From contig NZ_CP109485.1 in assembly GCF_035918235.1 (NCBI RefSeq), positions 2,480,001 to 2,544,000 on the forward strand: a stretch of 64,000 nt of DNA, given 5' to 3'. The DNA comes from Streptomyces sp. NBC_01445. GTDB taxonomy: Bacteria; Actinomycetota; Actinomycetes; Streptomycetales; Streptomycetaceae. A program made the position numbers and the translations under genes. How positions within the stretch are numbered: position 1 is the first letter of the stretch; each line of letters starts with the position of its first letter. The notes beneath the pieces are model-generated. The model worked only from the letters and a program-made list of their open reading frames with translations. It did not search any database and had not been told where the DNA came from. This document shows positions 45,947-53,744 of the stretch, one piece after another.

Positions 45947-47112
45947 CACTTCATTCCGATCTTGGTGTCGATGAATTCGTTGGTCGCCAGGTCGTCGGCG
46001 CTCAGCCCGGCCGGGATCTTGACGCCGCCCTTGGTGAGGATCGGCCCGAAGGTCTTCAGGGAGTCGGCGACCCGCTTCTTGTCGAAGCTCGCGATCGATC
46101 CGTCGGCCTCGTTGCCGAGGATGCCGAGCTTGACCATCTCCTTGGCGGCGTACCGGCCGGTGCCCTTGGAGTAGACCCAGCTCGTGCCGTACTGCTTGAC
46201 GATGTCGTCGATGAGCGTGATCGCTGTGTCCGGTGCGGCGGCGAAGTCGGCGGCCGACTGCTGGATGACGGGGACCAGCTTCTTCAGGCAGGGGCTGAGC
46301 TTCTTCAGTGCGCCGGTGCGGACGGAGAGTGCCTGCGGGTAGACGGTGTATCCGACATCGGCCAGCAGCCGGAACCTGACCGGCTTCTTCCAGGCGGCGA
46401 TCTCGTGCTCGTAGAGGTACGGTTCCGCAGTCGCGAAGCCCTGCTGGGCGATGGACGGGTCGGCCACGAAGCGGGACGGCGCGCTGTCGTAACTCCCGTC
46501 CAGCTGGCTCTTCTTGATGAGGCCCTTCGACACCAGCATCGGGGCGAAGATCTCGCCGTCGCGGTAGACGACCTTGGCACCGCTCTTGCCGATATCGGCG
46601 ACGCTCTGCCAGTCCGGGTGGGTCTTGGGGTCCCACATCAGGACCTGCGGGCTCTTCTTCATCAGCGCGGCAACCGCGGTGACGGGTTGCTTGCCGGACG
46701 CCTGGATGGCGCTGTCGGTGGTGACCATGCCGAGGGTGATGGACTGGTCGATGTACATCTGCGAGGCGGGGCTCTGGAACCCGACGGCCGAACCTCCCGC
46801 CCGCACCTGGATCTTGACGCCGGTGTCCTCGCCGCCGATGACGAGGGGGCCGGTGACCCGCTTCTTGTCGGTGTCGACGGTGTAGCCGGGACCGACCAGG
46901 TTGTAGATCGGACCGTGTTCGGCCTCGGGCTCCCAGTCGGCCTGGACGACGACGGTGGCGGGACAGACCTTGTCGAGGCGCTGGGCAGCGGGAGCAGGCT
47001 TGAGGTCGGCGGACGAACCGGCGGTGGTGGCGCCGGCGCCGCAGCCGGTGGCGGCGAGAAGGAGCGAGGCGCTCAGTCCCGCAACAAGGCTTCTTCTGGC
47101 GGCAATTGGCAT
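45946..47112 (-). CDS. ABC transporter substrate-binding lipoprotein (NMT1/TauA-like)
   Basis: A 388-residue exported lipoprotein; the lipobox is LLAATGCGAG. The mature protein is longer than common NMT1-like proteins and contains VVVQADWEPEAEHGPIYNLVG and MYIDQSITLGMVTTDSAIQ. It belongs to the SsuA/TauA/ThiY-like group that binds small organic compounds, including pyrimidines, sulfonates and nitrate. It is encoded 55 bp after the permease and directly coupled to the FAD oxidase gene, which ties the transporter substrate to that enzyme. Confidence 0.88.
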   Translation of the reverse strand: MPIAARRSLVAGLSASLLLAATGCGAGATTAGSSADLKPAPAAQRLDKVCPATVVVQADWEPEAEHGPIYNLVGPGYTVDTDKKRVTGPLVIGGEDTGVKIQVRAGGSAVGFQSPASQMYIDQSITLGMVTTDSAIQASGKQPVTAVAALMKKSPQVLMWDPKTHPDWQSVADIGKSGAKVVYRDGEIFAPMLVSKGLIKKSQLDGSYDSAPSRFVADPSIAQQGFATAEPYLYEHEIAAWKKPVRFRLLADVGYTVYPQALSVRTGALKKLSPCLKKLVPVIQQSAADFAAAPDTAITLIDDIVKQYGTSWVYSKGTGRYAAKEMVKLGILGNEADGSIASFDKKRVADSLKTFGPILTKGGVKIPAGLSADDLATNEFIDTKIGMK

Positions 47113-47167
47113 GGCTGTCTCCCGGAAGGGGCTCTGACGAGGAAGCGGAGAGGGGGTGGGGGCCGGC

Positions 47168-48178
47168 TCAGCTGCGGCCCGACGCGTGCCAGGAACCGAC
47201 GGCGAGGCGGGACAGGAGGGTGAAGAGCGCGAAGACGGCGACCCCGAAGAGGGAGGCGAGGATGATCGCGGCGAAGAGGTCCTCGGACTGGAGCCGTGAG
47301 CGGTAGACGTCGAGGAGGGTGCCGATGCCGGGCGCGCCCTGCTTGAAGAACATGTCGCCGACGATCGCGCCGATGACGGAGAGCCCGGAGGAGGTACGCA
47401 GTCCGGTAAAGATGGCGGGGAGTGCCGCGGGCAGTTCGAGCTTGCGCAGGCGGGCCCCGCCGCTGGCCTTCTGGAGGGTGAAGAGGTCGTGGTGGGCGCG
47501 GTCCACGGACTGCAGTCCGAAGAGGGTGTTGGCGATCAGCGGGAAGAGGGCGATGAGGACGCAGACGACGACCCGGCTGGTGAAGCCGAAGCCGAACCAG
47601 AGGCCGATGAGGGGGACGATGGCGAGGATCGGGACGGTCTGCAGGATGACGGCGTACGGATAGAGGGAGCGCTCCAGCCAGCGGGCGCGGCTCATCACGA
47701 CGGCCCCGGTGATGCCGAGGACGGCGGCGATGGCAAGCCCCGCGAGAGCGACCTGCGCGGTGAGGGCGAGGGCCTGGAGCATGGGTTGCAGGTGGGTCCA
47801 GTCGAGGACGGCGACCTGGAGGACCTGATGCGGTGGCGGTACGAGGAAGCGGCGGGCGGGGGCGAGGAGCAGGTAGCTCACCGCGTACCAGAGGCCGATG
47901 GCGATGGCGAGCGAGCCGATGGGGGCGAGCAGGGCGACGGGGCTGCGGCGGGTGCGGGCGGGCGCCTCGGCGGCCGGGAAAATCTCGACTGTGGCGGCGG
48001 CAGCAGCATCGGACTGGCGCCCGGAGGCCTTCCCCTCGTGGGACGGAGCGGCAGCGCTCGAACCGGTGACGACCGGCTCGGAGGCGGCAGACGGTTCACA
48101 GCTCGAGCCGACTGTGACCGAAGCGGCAGGGGTTGCGTGGGCAGTCGGCACGTCGGCGGCCGGGGTGTTCGTGGTCAC
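47168..48178 (-). CDS. ABC transporter permease (SsuC/TauC-type)
   Basis: A 336-residue permease of the nitrate/sulfonate/pyrimidine class. After a Ser/Ala/Thr-rich N-terminal tail of about 80 residues with no membrane segment, six helices follow; the coupling loop is SVDRAHHDLFTLQKASGGARLRKLELPAALPAIFTGLR. The GTG at 48178 has GGAG at good spacing and overlaps the ATPase stop (GTGA). The long disordered cytoplasmic tail is unusual for the family. Confidence 0.92.
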   Translation of the reverse strand: MTTNTPAADVPTAHATPAASVTVGSSCEPSAASEPVVTGSSAAAPSHEGKASGRQSDAAAAATVEIFPAAEAPARTRRSPVALLAPIGSLAIAIGLWYAVSYLLLAPARRFLVPPPHQVLQVAVLDWTHLQPMLQALALTAQVALAGLAIAAVLGITGAVVMSRARWLERSLYPYAVILQTVPILAIVPLIGLWFGFGFTSRVVVCVLIALFPLIANTLFGLQSVDRAHHDLFTLQKASGGARLRKLELPAALPAIFTGLRTSSGLSVIGAIVGDMFFKQGAPGIGTLLDVYRSRLQSEDLFAAIILASLFGVAVFALFTLLSRLAVGSWHASGRS

Positions 48179-48921
48179 TGGGCGTCTCCTCGCAGGGCTG
48201 CGGAGACCGCGCCCGCGATCGCGGCGAACTCCGGTTCGTAACGGAGCGATGCAGGCCTGGGGTGAGCGAACGGCACCTCGAACTCGGCGGTGATACGTCC
48301 AGGTCGGGCCGACATCACCACGACCCGGTTGGCCAGGAACACCGCCTCGGTCACCGAGTGTGTGATGAAGAGACCCGCGAATCCCGTCTCCGCGAAGATC
48401 CGCTGGAGCTCCTCCTGCATACGAAGCCGAGTCATCTCGTCCAGCGCGCCGAAGGGTTCGTCGAAGAGGAAGAGCGCGGGGCGCATCATCAGCGCGCGGG
48501 CCAGCGAGACCCGCATCCGCATCCCGCCCGAGAGCTGTCCCGGCAGCTGCTTCTCGAAGCCGTCGAGGCCGACGAGACGGATAGCGTCCATGGCGCGCTC
48601 GTGCCGTTCGTTCTTGGGGCGGCCGGCCAGTTCGGCGGGCAGCGCCACATTGGCGAGGACGCTGCGCCAGGGCAGCAGGGTGGCATCCTGGAAGACGTAA
48701 CCGACGTCCCCGCCCGGGGTGTCGATCTCCCCCGCACTGGGGGCATCCAGCCCAGAGGCGAGCCGCAGCAGTGTGGACTTCCCGCATCCGGAAGGGCCCA
48801 CGACCGCCACGAACTCCCCTGCCCCGACGCGGAGATCCACACCCGAGAGCGCGGTGGTCCCGCTGTCGAAACGCTTGTCGACGGCTGCGAAACTCAGCGC
48901 CGTCTGCACTGCTGTCGCCAC
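48175..48921 (-). CDS. ABC transporter ATPase (SsuB/TauB-type)
   Basis: A 248-residue ATPase with Walker A VVGPSGCGKST, Q-loop YVFQDATLLPWR (the LLPW form of the SsuB/TauB/ThiZ group), signature LSGGMRMRVSLAR, Walker B LFLFDEPFGALD and switch LFITHS. I prefer the GTG at 48921, which has GGAAGGAG five bases upstream; an ATG at 48981 would put the 19-bp regulatory box inside the gene. First gene of the eight-gene operon that runs to 40947. Confidence 0.92.
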   Translation of the reverse strand: MATAVQTALSFAAVDKRFDSGTTALSGVDLRVGAGEFVAVVGPSGCGKSTLLRLASGLDAPSAGEIDTPGGDVGYVFQDATLLPWRSVLANVALPAELAGRPKNERHERAMDAIRLVGLDGFEKQLPGQLSGGMRMRVSLARALMMRPALFLFDEPFGALDEMTRLRMQEELQRIFAETGFAGLFITHSVTEAVFLANRVVVMSARPGRITAEFEVPFAHPRPASLRYEPEFAAIAGAVSAALRGDAQ

Positions 48922-48958
48922 GTCGGCTCCTTCCGTCAGGACTGTGATGCGTTCACTG

Positions 48959-48977
48959 ATGTTCGTAGCATCAACAT
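48959..48977. promoter_or_regulatory. 19-bp dyad box in front of the transporter operon
   Basis: ATGTTCGTAGCATCAACAT, with half-sites ATGTT and AACAT. It matches the box at 51628-51646 at 17 of 19 positions and lies 38 bp upstream of the preferred ATPase start. GTTTCGCGGG follows at 48983-48992, as it also does after the other box. Likely operator of the XRE-cupin regulator encoded at 51715. Confidence 0.65.
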
Positions 48978-49000
48978 TCATTGTTTCGCGGGGATGTCTC

Positions 49001-49014
49001 GGGCGTTTACGCCC
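49001..49014. terminator. Hairpin between the amidohydrolase and ABC operons
   Basis: GGGCG and CGCCC pair around TTTA, nine bases after the amidohydrolase stop on the minus strand. It may end that operon. The same 14-bp duplex, in the other orientation, lies in the tnpB flank at 22389-22402, so a mobile-element relic is the alternative. Confidence 0.4.
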
Positions 49015-49022
49015 TGGACCAG

Positions 49023-50225
49023 TCAGAGCGCTTCGCGGATCACCGTGGTACAGCTCACCGCTCGCCCGCCCTTGAAGACGATCCGGTCCGGGTACGAGGC
49101 CCCGACGGCCCCGGAAAGCGAGTCAGCCCGTACGGCGAGGAGGTCGGCGATCGCACCCTCGTACGGCCCTGCGGCGGGTAGCCCGAGGACCGTGCGGGCG
49201 CCGGCGGTCACCGCATGGACGGCCTCGCGCAGCGTCAAGTGACCTGCCGTGACGAGGAGTCCGGCGGTCTCCAACGGGTCGGCCCTGCCCACCGGGTTGA
49301 AGGGGTCGCGGATGTTGTCGCCACCCCCGGCCAGGGGCACGCCCGCGTCCAGGAGGGCGCGTACGGCGGTCAGACCGCGCGGGGTGCGGGCAGGGGTATC
49401 GCGGCCCTGGAGGTAAAGGTTGGTGAGCGGCAGTGCGACGACCCCGATCCGGGATGCCGCCGCCTCCTTGGCGATCCGGGCGGCCTCGGCAGGGTCCAGA
49501 CCGCCCAGTCCCACGCAGTGGCTGGCGGTCGCACCGTGGGCGAAGCCCCGGTCCCGTACCTCCTGGGCGAGCAGCAGCAGATCCTTCGGGTCCGGACGGA
49601 GATGCTCGTCCGCATGCAGATCGACACCGACGCCATGCCGCTCGGCGATGGTCAGGGCCCGGGCGACAGCGGCCTGCGGGTCGTCGGAGAGGTGCGGGCA
49701 GCCACCGAGCAGGTCGGCCCCCAACTCCAGCGCCTGGTTGAGGACTTCGTCGGGCGCCTCGACGTGCAGTACGGCGATCTGCAGCGCGACCCGCTCACTC
49801 AGCTCCGCGCGCAGCCGCAGCAGCGCCCGCAGCCCTCGGAGCGGATCGGGGCCGGGCAGGACGTCGGCGTGGGTGCGGACGGCAGTCGCACCATTGGCGA
49901 CCAACTCGTCCAGGGCATGGCCGGCTCTGACCAGCACGCCCTCCTCCGTCACCTGCTCCGCATAGCCGTGCCAGGCGGCGACCGCCCCCGGCAGGTCGCA
50001 GGGCGGTGCACCGGCCAGGTCCCAGGTGAGGGCCTTGTCGAGGTGGGCGTGGGGTTCGGCGGGGGCGGCCAGCAGCAGGAAGCCGGAGAGGTCCATCTCC
50101 TCACCCGCGGAAGGGAGTTGACCGGCCCGCGCAACGGCCGAAACCCGCCCGTCCTCGATCAGTACGTCCCGGACCTGCCCTTCGGACAGCCGCGCCCCGC
50201 GCAGCAGCAGTGCCGTCGCCGTCAT
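49023..50225 (-). CDS. Cytosine deaminase-like amidohydrolase
   Basis: A 400-residue metal-dependent amidohydrolase of the CodA-like branch. The first metal pair is AEPHAHLDKA, followed by GVDLHADEHLRP, ATASHCVGLG, and the late Asp in GGDNIRDPFNPVGRADPL. CodA-like enzymes deaminate cytosine, isocytosine, creatinine or triazine-related rings. ATG at 50225 overlaps the MBL hydrolase stop by four bases (ATGA). The third gene of the flavin reductase-MBL-amidohydrolase operon, it probably removes an exocyclic amino group or opens a ring. Confidence 0.88.
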   Translation of the reverse strand: MTATALLLRGARLSEGQVRDVLIEDGRVSAVARAGQLPSAGEEMDLSGFLLLAAPAEPHAHLDKALTWDLAGAPPCDLPGAVAAWHGYAEQVTEEGVLVRAGHALDELVANGATAVRTHADVLPGPDPLRGLRALLRLRAELSERVALQIAVLHVEAPDEVLNQALELGADLLGGCPHLSDDPQAAVARALTIAERHGVGVDLHADEHLRPDPKDLLLLAQEVRDRGFAHGATASHCVGLGGLDPAEAARIAKEAAASRIGVVALPLTNLYLQGRDTPARTPRGLTAVRALLDAGVPLAGGGDNIRDPFNPVGRADPLETAGLLVTAGHLTLREAVHAVTAGARTVLGLPAAGPYEGAIADLLAVRADSLSGAVGASYPDRIVFKGGRAVSCTTVIREAL

Positions 50226-51109
50226 CGCCCGTCCCCATTCTCCGGTGCGGTGAGTACCGCGAAGCCATCGAAGGCGTGCCACATCGCGGGCGCGCCGAAC
50301 ATGTCCTGGCGACGGACCGGGCGGGTCCGTCGGCGTGCCACCTGATCGAAAGCCTCGGCGACCCGTCCCACGAAGTAATGGCCCTCACGGTGGCGGAGGT
50401 TGTGTCCCAACAGGGCTGTTCTGACCGGGAGCTCGGCCAGTCGCCGAGTCGATGCGGCGAATGCGGGCACATCGGCGCCCGGCACATGGGCGAAGAAGGT
50501 GCCGCTGATCAGGGTGTCGCCGGCGAGGAGCTGGCCGCTCCCGGGCTCCCAGAGGCAGATGCCGTCGGGCGAGTGCCCGGGGGTATGCAGGACGTGCAGC
50601 CTCCGGCCGCCCAGATCGAGCTCCTCCCCTTCCCTGAGCAGCCGGGTCGGGCGCACCGCGTCGATACGCCACTGGGTCAGTTCGGGGACGGGCCGCACCT
50701 CGATCCGCGAGTCGGTGAGGAAGAAGCCCTCGGCGGAGAGTGCGCTCAGCTCGATGTAGCGCTGTCGCATGTCCTGGGCTATGTGCTCGTACGTCTCGAG
50801 CCACTCGCGCGGCGCGGGCTCGCCGTGCAGGTCTGCACCCGCCTCGTGGACGGCGAATTCCTTGGCCTCGCCCACGAGCGAGGCGTTGCCACCCCGGTGG
50901 TCGTAGTGGTGGTGGGAGTTGACGACGAGCAGCGGCAGCGAGGTCAGCGCGCGCACCTCGCGCCCGATGTCCCCGATGCCCATCCCGGTGTCGTACAGCA
51001 GGGCGAGGTCGTCGCCCACGACGAGATAGCTGTTGACGTGCCCGGGCTCGGCGATGAGGAAGGTCCCGGGTCCGGTCTCCCGTACCGAGAACCAGTCGCG
51101 CCCGCTCAT
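50222..51109 (-). CDS. MBL-fold metal-dependent hydrolase
   Basis: A 295-residue metallo-beta-lactamase-fold protein with the complete dinuclear site SHHHYDHRGG, TPGHSPDG, AGDTLISGT and LLGHNLRHREG. GMGIGDIGREVRAL precedes it, as in glyoxalase II/lactonase-type members. The ATG at 51109 begins family homology and overlaps the flavin reductase stop (ATGA). A lactone, cyclic amide or thioester hydrolase role is possible; the sequence does not decide. Confidence 0.88.
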   Translation of the reverse strand: MSGRDWFSVRETGPGTFLIAEPGHVNSYLVVGDDLALLYDTGMGIGDIGREVRALTSLPLLVVNSHHHYDHRGGNASLVGEAKEFAVHEAGADLHGEPAPREWLETYEHIAQDMRQRYIELSALSAEGFFLTDSRIEVRPVPELTQWRIDAVRPTRLLREGEELDLGGRRLHVLHTPGHSPDGICLWEPGSGQLLAGDTLISGTFFAHVPGADVPAFAASTRRLAELPVRTALLGHNLRHREGHYFVGRVAEAFDQVARRRTRPVRRQDMFGAPAMWHAFDGFAVLTAPENGDGR

Positions 51110-51609
51110 GCGCCGATGCCGTGGTAGCGGCGGGCTTGGTGGACGAGAGCGCTGAACCCGCCCTGGCCGGGGATGATCTCCTCGATGTCGGCTATCAGCA
51201 GCAGGTGGTCCCCGGCCGCCACCTCTTCCCGTACACGGCACAGCACGGCGTACGCACTCTGCGCGAGCAGCAGCGGCACACCTCCCTCTCCCGTCGTCCA
51301 CTCCAGCCCGGCGAATCGGTCGACGGCCGGATCGGCGAACCGCCGCGAGACGGGTTCGCCATCCGCGGCAAGTATGTTGAGGGCGAACCTGCCGCGGCCA
51401 TGGAGCAGCGGCAGGGTGCGGCTGCCGCGCTGGACACCGATCGCGATCAACTGCGGCGCGCGGCTGAGGCTCATCACGGCGGTGCTGGTGAATCCGGCAG
51501 GTGTGCCATCGGCCGCGGCGGCGGTCACGACGCAGACGCCGCCCGCGAGGGCGGCCATGGCATCGAGGAACCCGGCCGTGGCGGGTCGGTCGGCGGTGGT
51601 CGCGGTCAT
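51106..51609 (-). CDS. Flavin reductase (RutF/HpaC-like)
   Basis: A 167-residue NAD(P)H:flavin oxidoreductase of the FMN-binding split-barrel type. It begins FLDAMAALAGGVCVVTA, then GTPAGFTSTAVMSLSRAPQLIAIGV and FALNILAADGEPVSRRFA, and ends ALVHQARRYHGI. Such proteins give reduced FMN to two-component monooxygenases such as RutA. No RutA-type luciferase-like oxygenase is found in this window, so its partner is missing or unconventional. First gene of its operon, starting 18 bp from the second 19-bp box. Confidence 0.88.
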   Translation of the reverse strand: MTATTADRPATAGFLDAMAALAGGVCVVTAAAADGTPAGFTSTAVMSLSRAPQLIAIGVQRGSRTLPLLHGRGRFALNILAADGEPVSRRFADPAVDRFAGLEWTTGEGGVPLLLAQSAYAVLCRVREEVAAGDHLLLIADIEEIIPGQGGFSALVHQARRYHGIGA

Positions 51610-51627
51610 TCGGGCTCCTCGCCTAGA

Positions 51628-51646
51628 ATGTTCGTCACATCAACAT
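51628..51646. promoter_or_regulatory. 19-bp dyad box between the flavin reductase and XRE-cupin genes
   Basis: ATGTTCGTCACATCAACAT, nearly identical to 48959-48977 and in the same orientation relative to its minus-strand operon, followed by GTTTCGCGGG at 51665-51674. It lies 18 bp from the flavin reductase start and 68 bp from the regulator start, so it could serve both and give autoregulation. Confidence 0.65.
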
Positions 51647-51714
51647 CGAGCGTAAGAGACATGTGTTTCGCGGGAGTAAATCCCACTCCGAAGTGACCGC
51701 TTAGGATTTCCGCC

Positions 51715-52305
51715 ATGGCAGACCGCCCCACCGAAACCCCCGCCGATCCGGACCAGCAGCTCGGCAACGCGATCCGTCGGCTACGCAAGAAGCGCGGCCT
51801 CACCCTTGTCCAACTCGCGGGCAGCGCAGGCCTTTCGCACCCCTTCCTCAGCCAGCTGGAACGCGGGCTGACCCGCCCGAGCATGCCCTCGCTGCACCGG
51901 ATCGCCCAGGCGCTCGGCACCACCCAACAGGCCCTGTTGGCGCACTCGGCAACCTTCCCCGCCGACATCCATGTCGTACGGGAAGGGACCGGCACCCCCG
52001 TCGCCAACAGCGGCGGCTCGGCCCGGATGCTCGGAGCACCCCAATTCGCCGTCCATCCGGTCGAATACACGGGAGGACCCACCGACTTCGAGGAGTACTA
52101 CGACCACCCGGGCGATGAGTTCCTCTATGTGACACACGGCGCGATCGAGGTCGACCTACTGGGCCCCGGCGGCCGCGAACTGCACCGCCTCCACACCGGT
52201 GACAGCCTGCTCTACCCAGGCGGAACCCCGCACCGCTGGCGGGTTCTGGAGGATCAGGACCCCTCCGGGGTGCACATCCTCACCGTACAGAACGCCCCTC
52301 GCTAG
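51715..52305 (+). CDS. XRE-family transcriptional regulator with C-terminal cupin domain
   Basis: A 196-residue regulator: an XRE helix-turn-helix at about 17-72 (LGNAIRRLRKKRGLTLVQLA, then GLSHPFLSQLERGLTRPSMPSLHRIAQALG) and a cupin sensor at about 115-190 (YYDHPGDEFLYVTHGAIEVDLLG, then GDSLLYPGGTPHRWRV). This PuuR-like class controls catabolic genes for amines, amino acids and heterocycles by sensing the substrate with the cupin. It is divergent from the flavin reductase operon. The shared dyad boxes make it the likely regulator of both minus-strand operons. Confidence 0.93.
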   Translation: MADRPTETPADPDQQLGNAIRRLRKKRGLTLVQLAGSAGLSHPFLSQLERGLTRPSMPSLHRIAQALGTTQQALLAHSATFPADIHVVREGTGTPVANSGGSARMLGAPQFAVHPVEYTGGPTDFEEYYDHPGDEFLYVTHGAIEVDLLGPGGRELHRLHTGDSLLYPGGTPHRWRVLEDQDPSGVHILTVQNAPR

Positions 52306-52366
52306 AACGCCGAGCAAAGAGCGACAGTTGTAGAGGTCGTTCAGTCGGCTCGACCACGGACCTGCG

Positions 52367-53734
52367 CTATGGGACGTATTCCGCCGGGGTGGTGGACGTC
52401 GGCCGAGTCTGCTTCTCTGCCACTGCCTCGTCGTGCGCCGTGCGTGCCGGGCGGGTCCGGTTGAAGGCCAGGTTCAGCCCGAACGCGATCAGGGTCGCGC
52501 TCGTCACCGGTGAGCCCAGCACGATGCGCACACCGTCCGGGAAACGGGAGTAGAGGTCCGGTGCCACATCGGGCGCCAGGCCCACGCCGATCGACACGGC
52601 GACGATCAGCAGATTTTGCGTTCCCTCGAACTCGACCTTCCGCAGTGTGCTGATGCCGACGGCAGCGACCGTGGCGAACATGACCAGTCCCGCCGCGCCC
52701 ACGACCGGTCCGGGCAACCCGGCCACCACCGCCCCCAGCTTGGGAACAAGGCCCAGGACAACCAGGATGGCGCCCGCGACGGTGGCCACATGGCGGCTGC
52801 CCACCCGGGTCATCGACACCAGGCCCACGTTCTGGGCGAAGACGGTGTCGAGGAAGGCGTTCATCACTCCGCCGAGCACCCCGGACAGGCCGTCGGCGGC
52901 CAGCCCGCGTGCCATGTCAGCGGTCGTCAGCTCCTTGCCGGTGAGTTCGGCGACCGCGATCAGGTCCGCGGTCGACTCGGCGAACAGGACCAGCATCACG
53001 ACACACATGGAGATGACCGCGACGGGCGGGAACTCGGGCGCGCCGAAGTGGAACGGAGTGCTCACCCCGATCCAGTCGGCGCCACGGGCGGCGGACAGGT
53101 CCACCAGACCCAGCGGTACCGCGACCGCCGTACCGGCCAGCAGCCCGAGCAGGACGCCGGTCTGGGCCAGAAAGCCCCGGCCGAACCTCGCCACCAACAG
53201 GATCACGATGACGACGAGGGCGGCGAGTGCGAGGCGCGACGGCGCCGCGTAGTCCGCCGCTTTGGGATCGCTGCCGACGACGAGGTTTACGCCGACACCG
53301 ATCAGCGCCAGGCCGACCACAGTGATCACCACACCGCTCACCAGCGGCGGGAAGAAGCGCGCTGCCTTGGCGAACGGCCAGGCGACGAGCAGACCGAAGA
53401 TCCCGGCGGCGAGCATCGAACCGTATACGGCCTGGAGCCCGTACTCACCGGCGATCAGGATCATCGGCGTCACAGCGGTGAAGGCCGCGCCGGCCATCAC
53501 GGGCATGCGGACGCCGAGCACCCTCCCGACGCCCGCGCCCTGAATCATCGTGACGACGCCCGCGACCAGCAGGTCCGCGTTGATGAGCAGAGCAATGGTC
53601 GAGGCATCGAGCCCGGCGGCCGCGCCGAAGACGAGCGGCACCGTGACACAGCCCGTGTACATCACCAGAACGTGCTGGAGACCCAGCACCGCGAGCCGCC
53701 CGAACGGCACCCGCTTCCTCGCGGACATCATCAC
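52367..53734 (-). CDS. NCS2-type nucleobase:cation symporter (uracil/xanthine permease family)
   Basis: A 455-residue membrane protein with about 12-14 hydrophobic segments. VLGLQHVLVMYTGCVTVPLVFG is the NCS2 opening; the family signature AQNVGLVSMTRVGSRHV and the segment VLFAESTADLIAVAELTGK, with the substrate-binding Glu region, are present. It imports uracil, xanthine, uric acid or a similar ring compound by proton symport. It ends 61 bp from the convergent XRE-cupin gene and follows the 2-oxoglutarate oxygenase gene by 10 bp, so those two form an operon. The run of GTG-ATG-ATG leaves the start uncertain by two codons. Confidence 0.93.
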   Translation of the reverse strand: MMMSARKRVPFGRLAVLGLQHVLVMYTGCVTVPLVFGAAAGLDASTIALLINADLLVAGVVTMIQGAGVGRVLGVRMPVMAGAAFTAVTPMILIAGEYGLQAVYGSMLAAGIFGLLVAWPFAKAARFFPPLVSGVVITVVGLALIGVGVNLVVGSDPKAADYAAPSRLALAALVVIVILLVARFGRGFLAQTGVLLGLLAGTAVAVPLGLVDLSAARGADWIGVSTPFHFGAPEFPPVAVISMCVVMLVLFAESTADLIAVAELTGKELTTADMARGLAADGLSGVLGGVMNAFLDTVFAQNVGLVSMTRVGSRHVATVAGAILVVLGLVPKLGAVVAGLPGPVVGAAGLVMFATVAAVGISTLRKVEFEGTQNLLIVAVSIGVGLAPDVAPDLYSRFPDGVRIVLGSPVTSATLIAFGLNLAFNRTRPARTAHDEAVAEKQTRPTSTTPAEYVP

Positions 53735-53744
53735 AAGAGAACCT

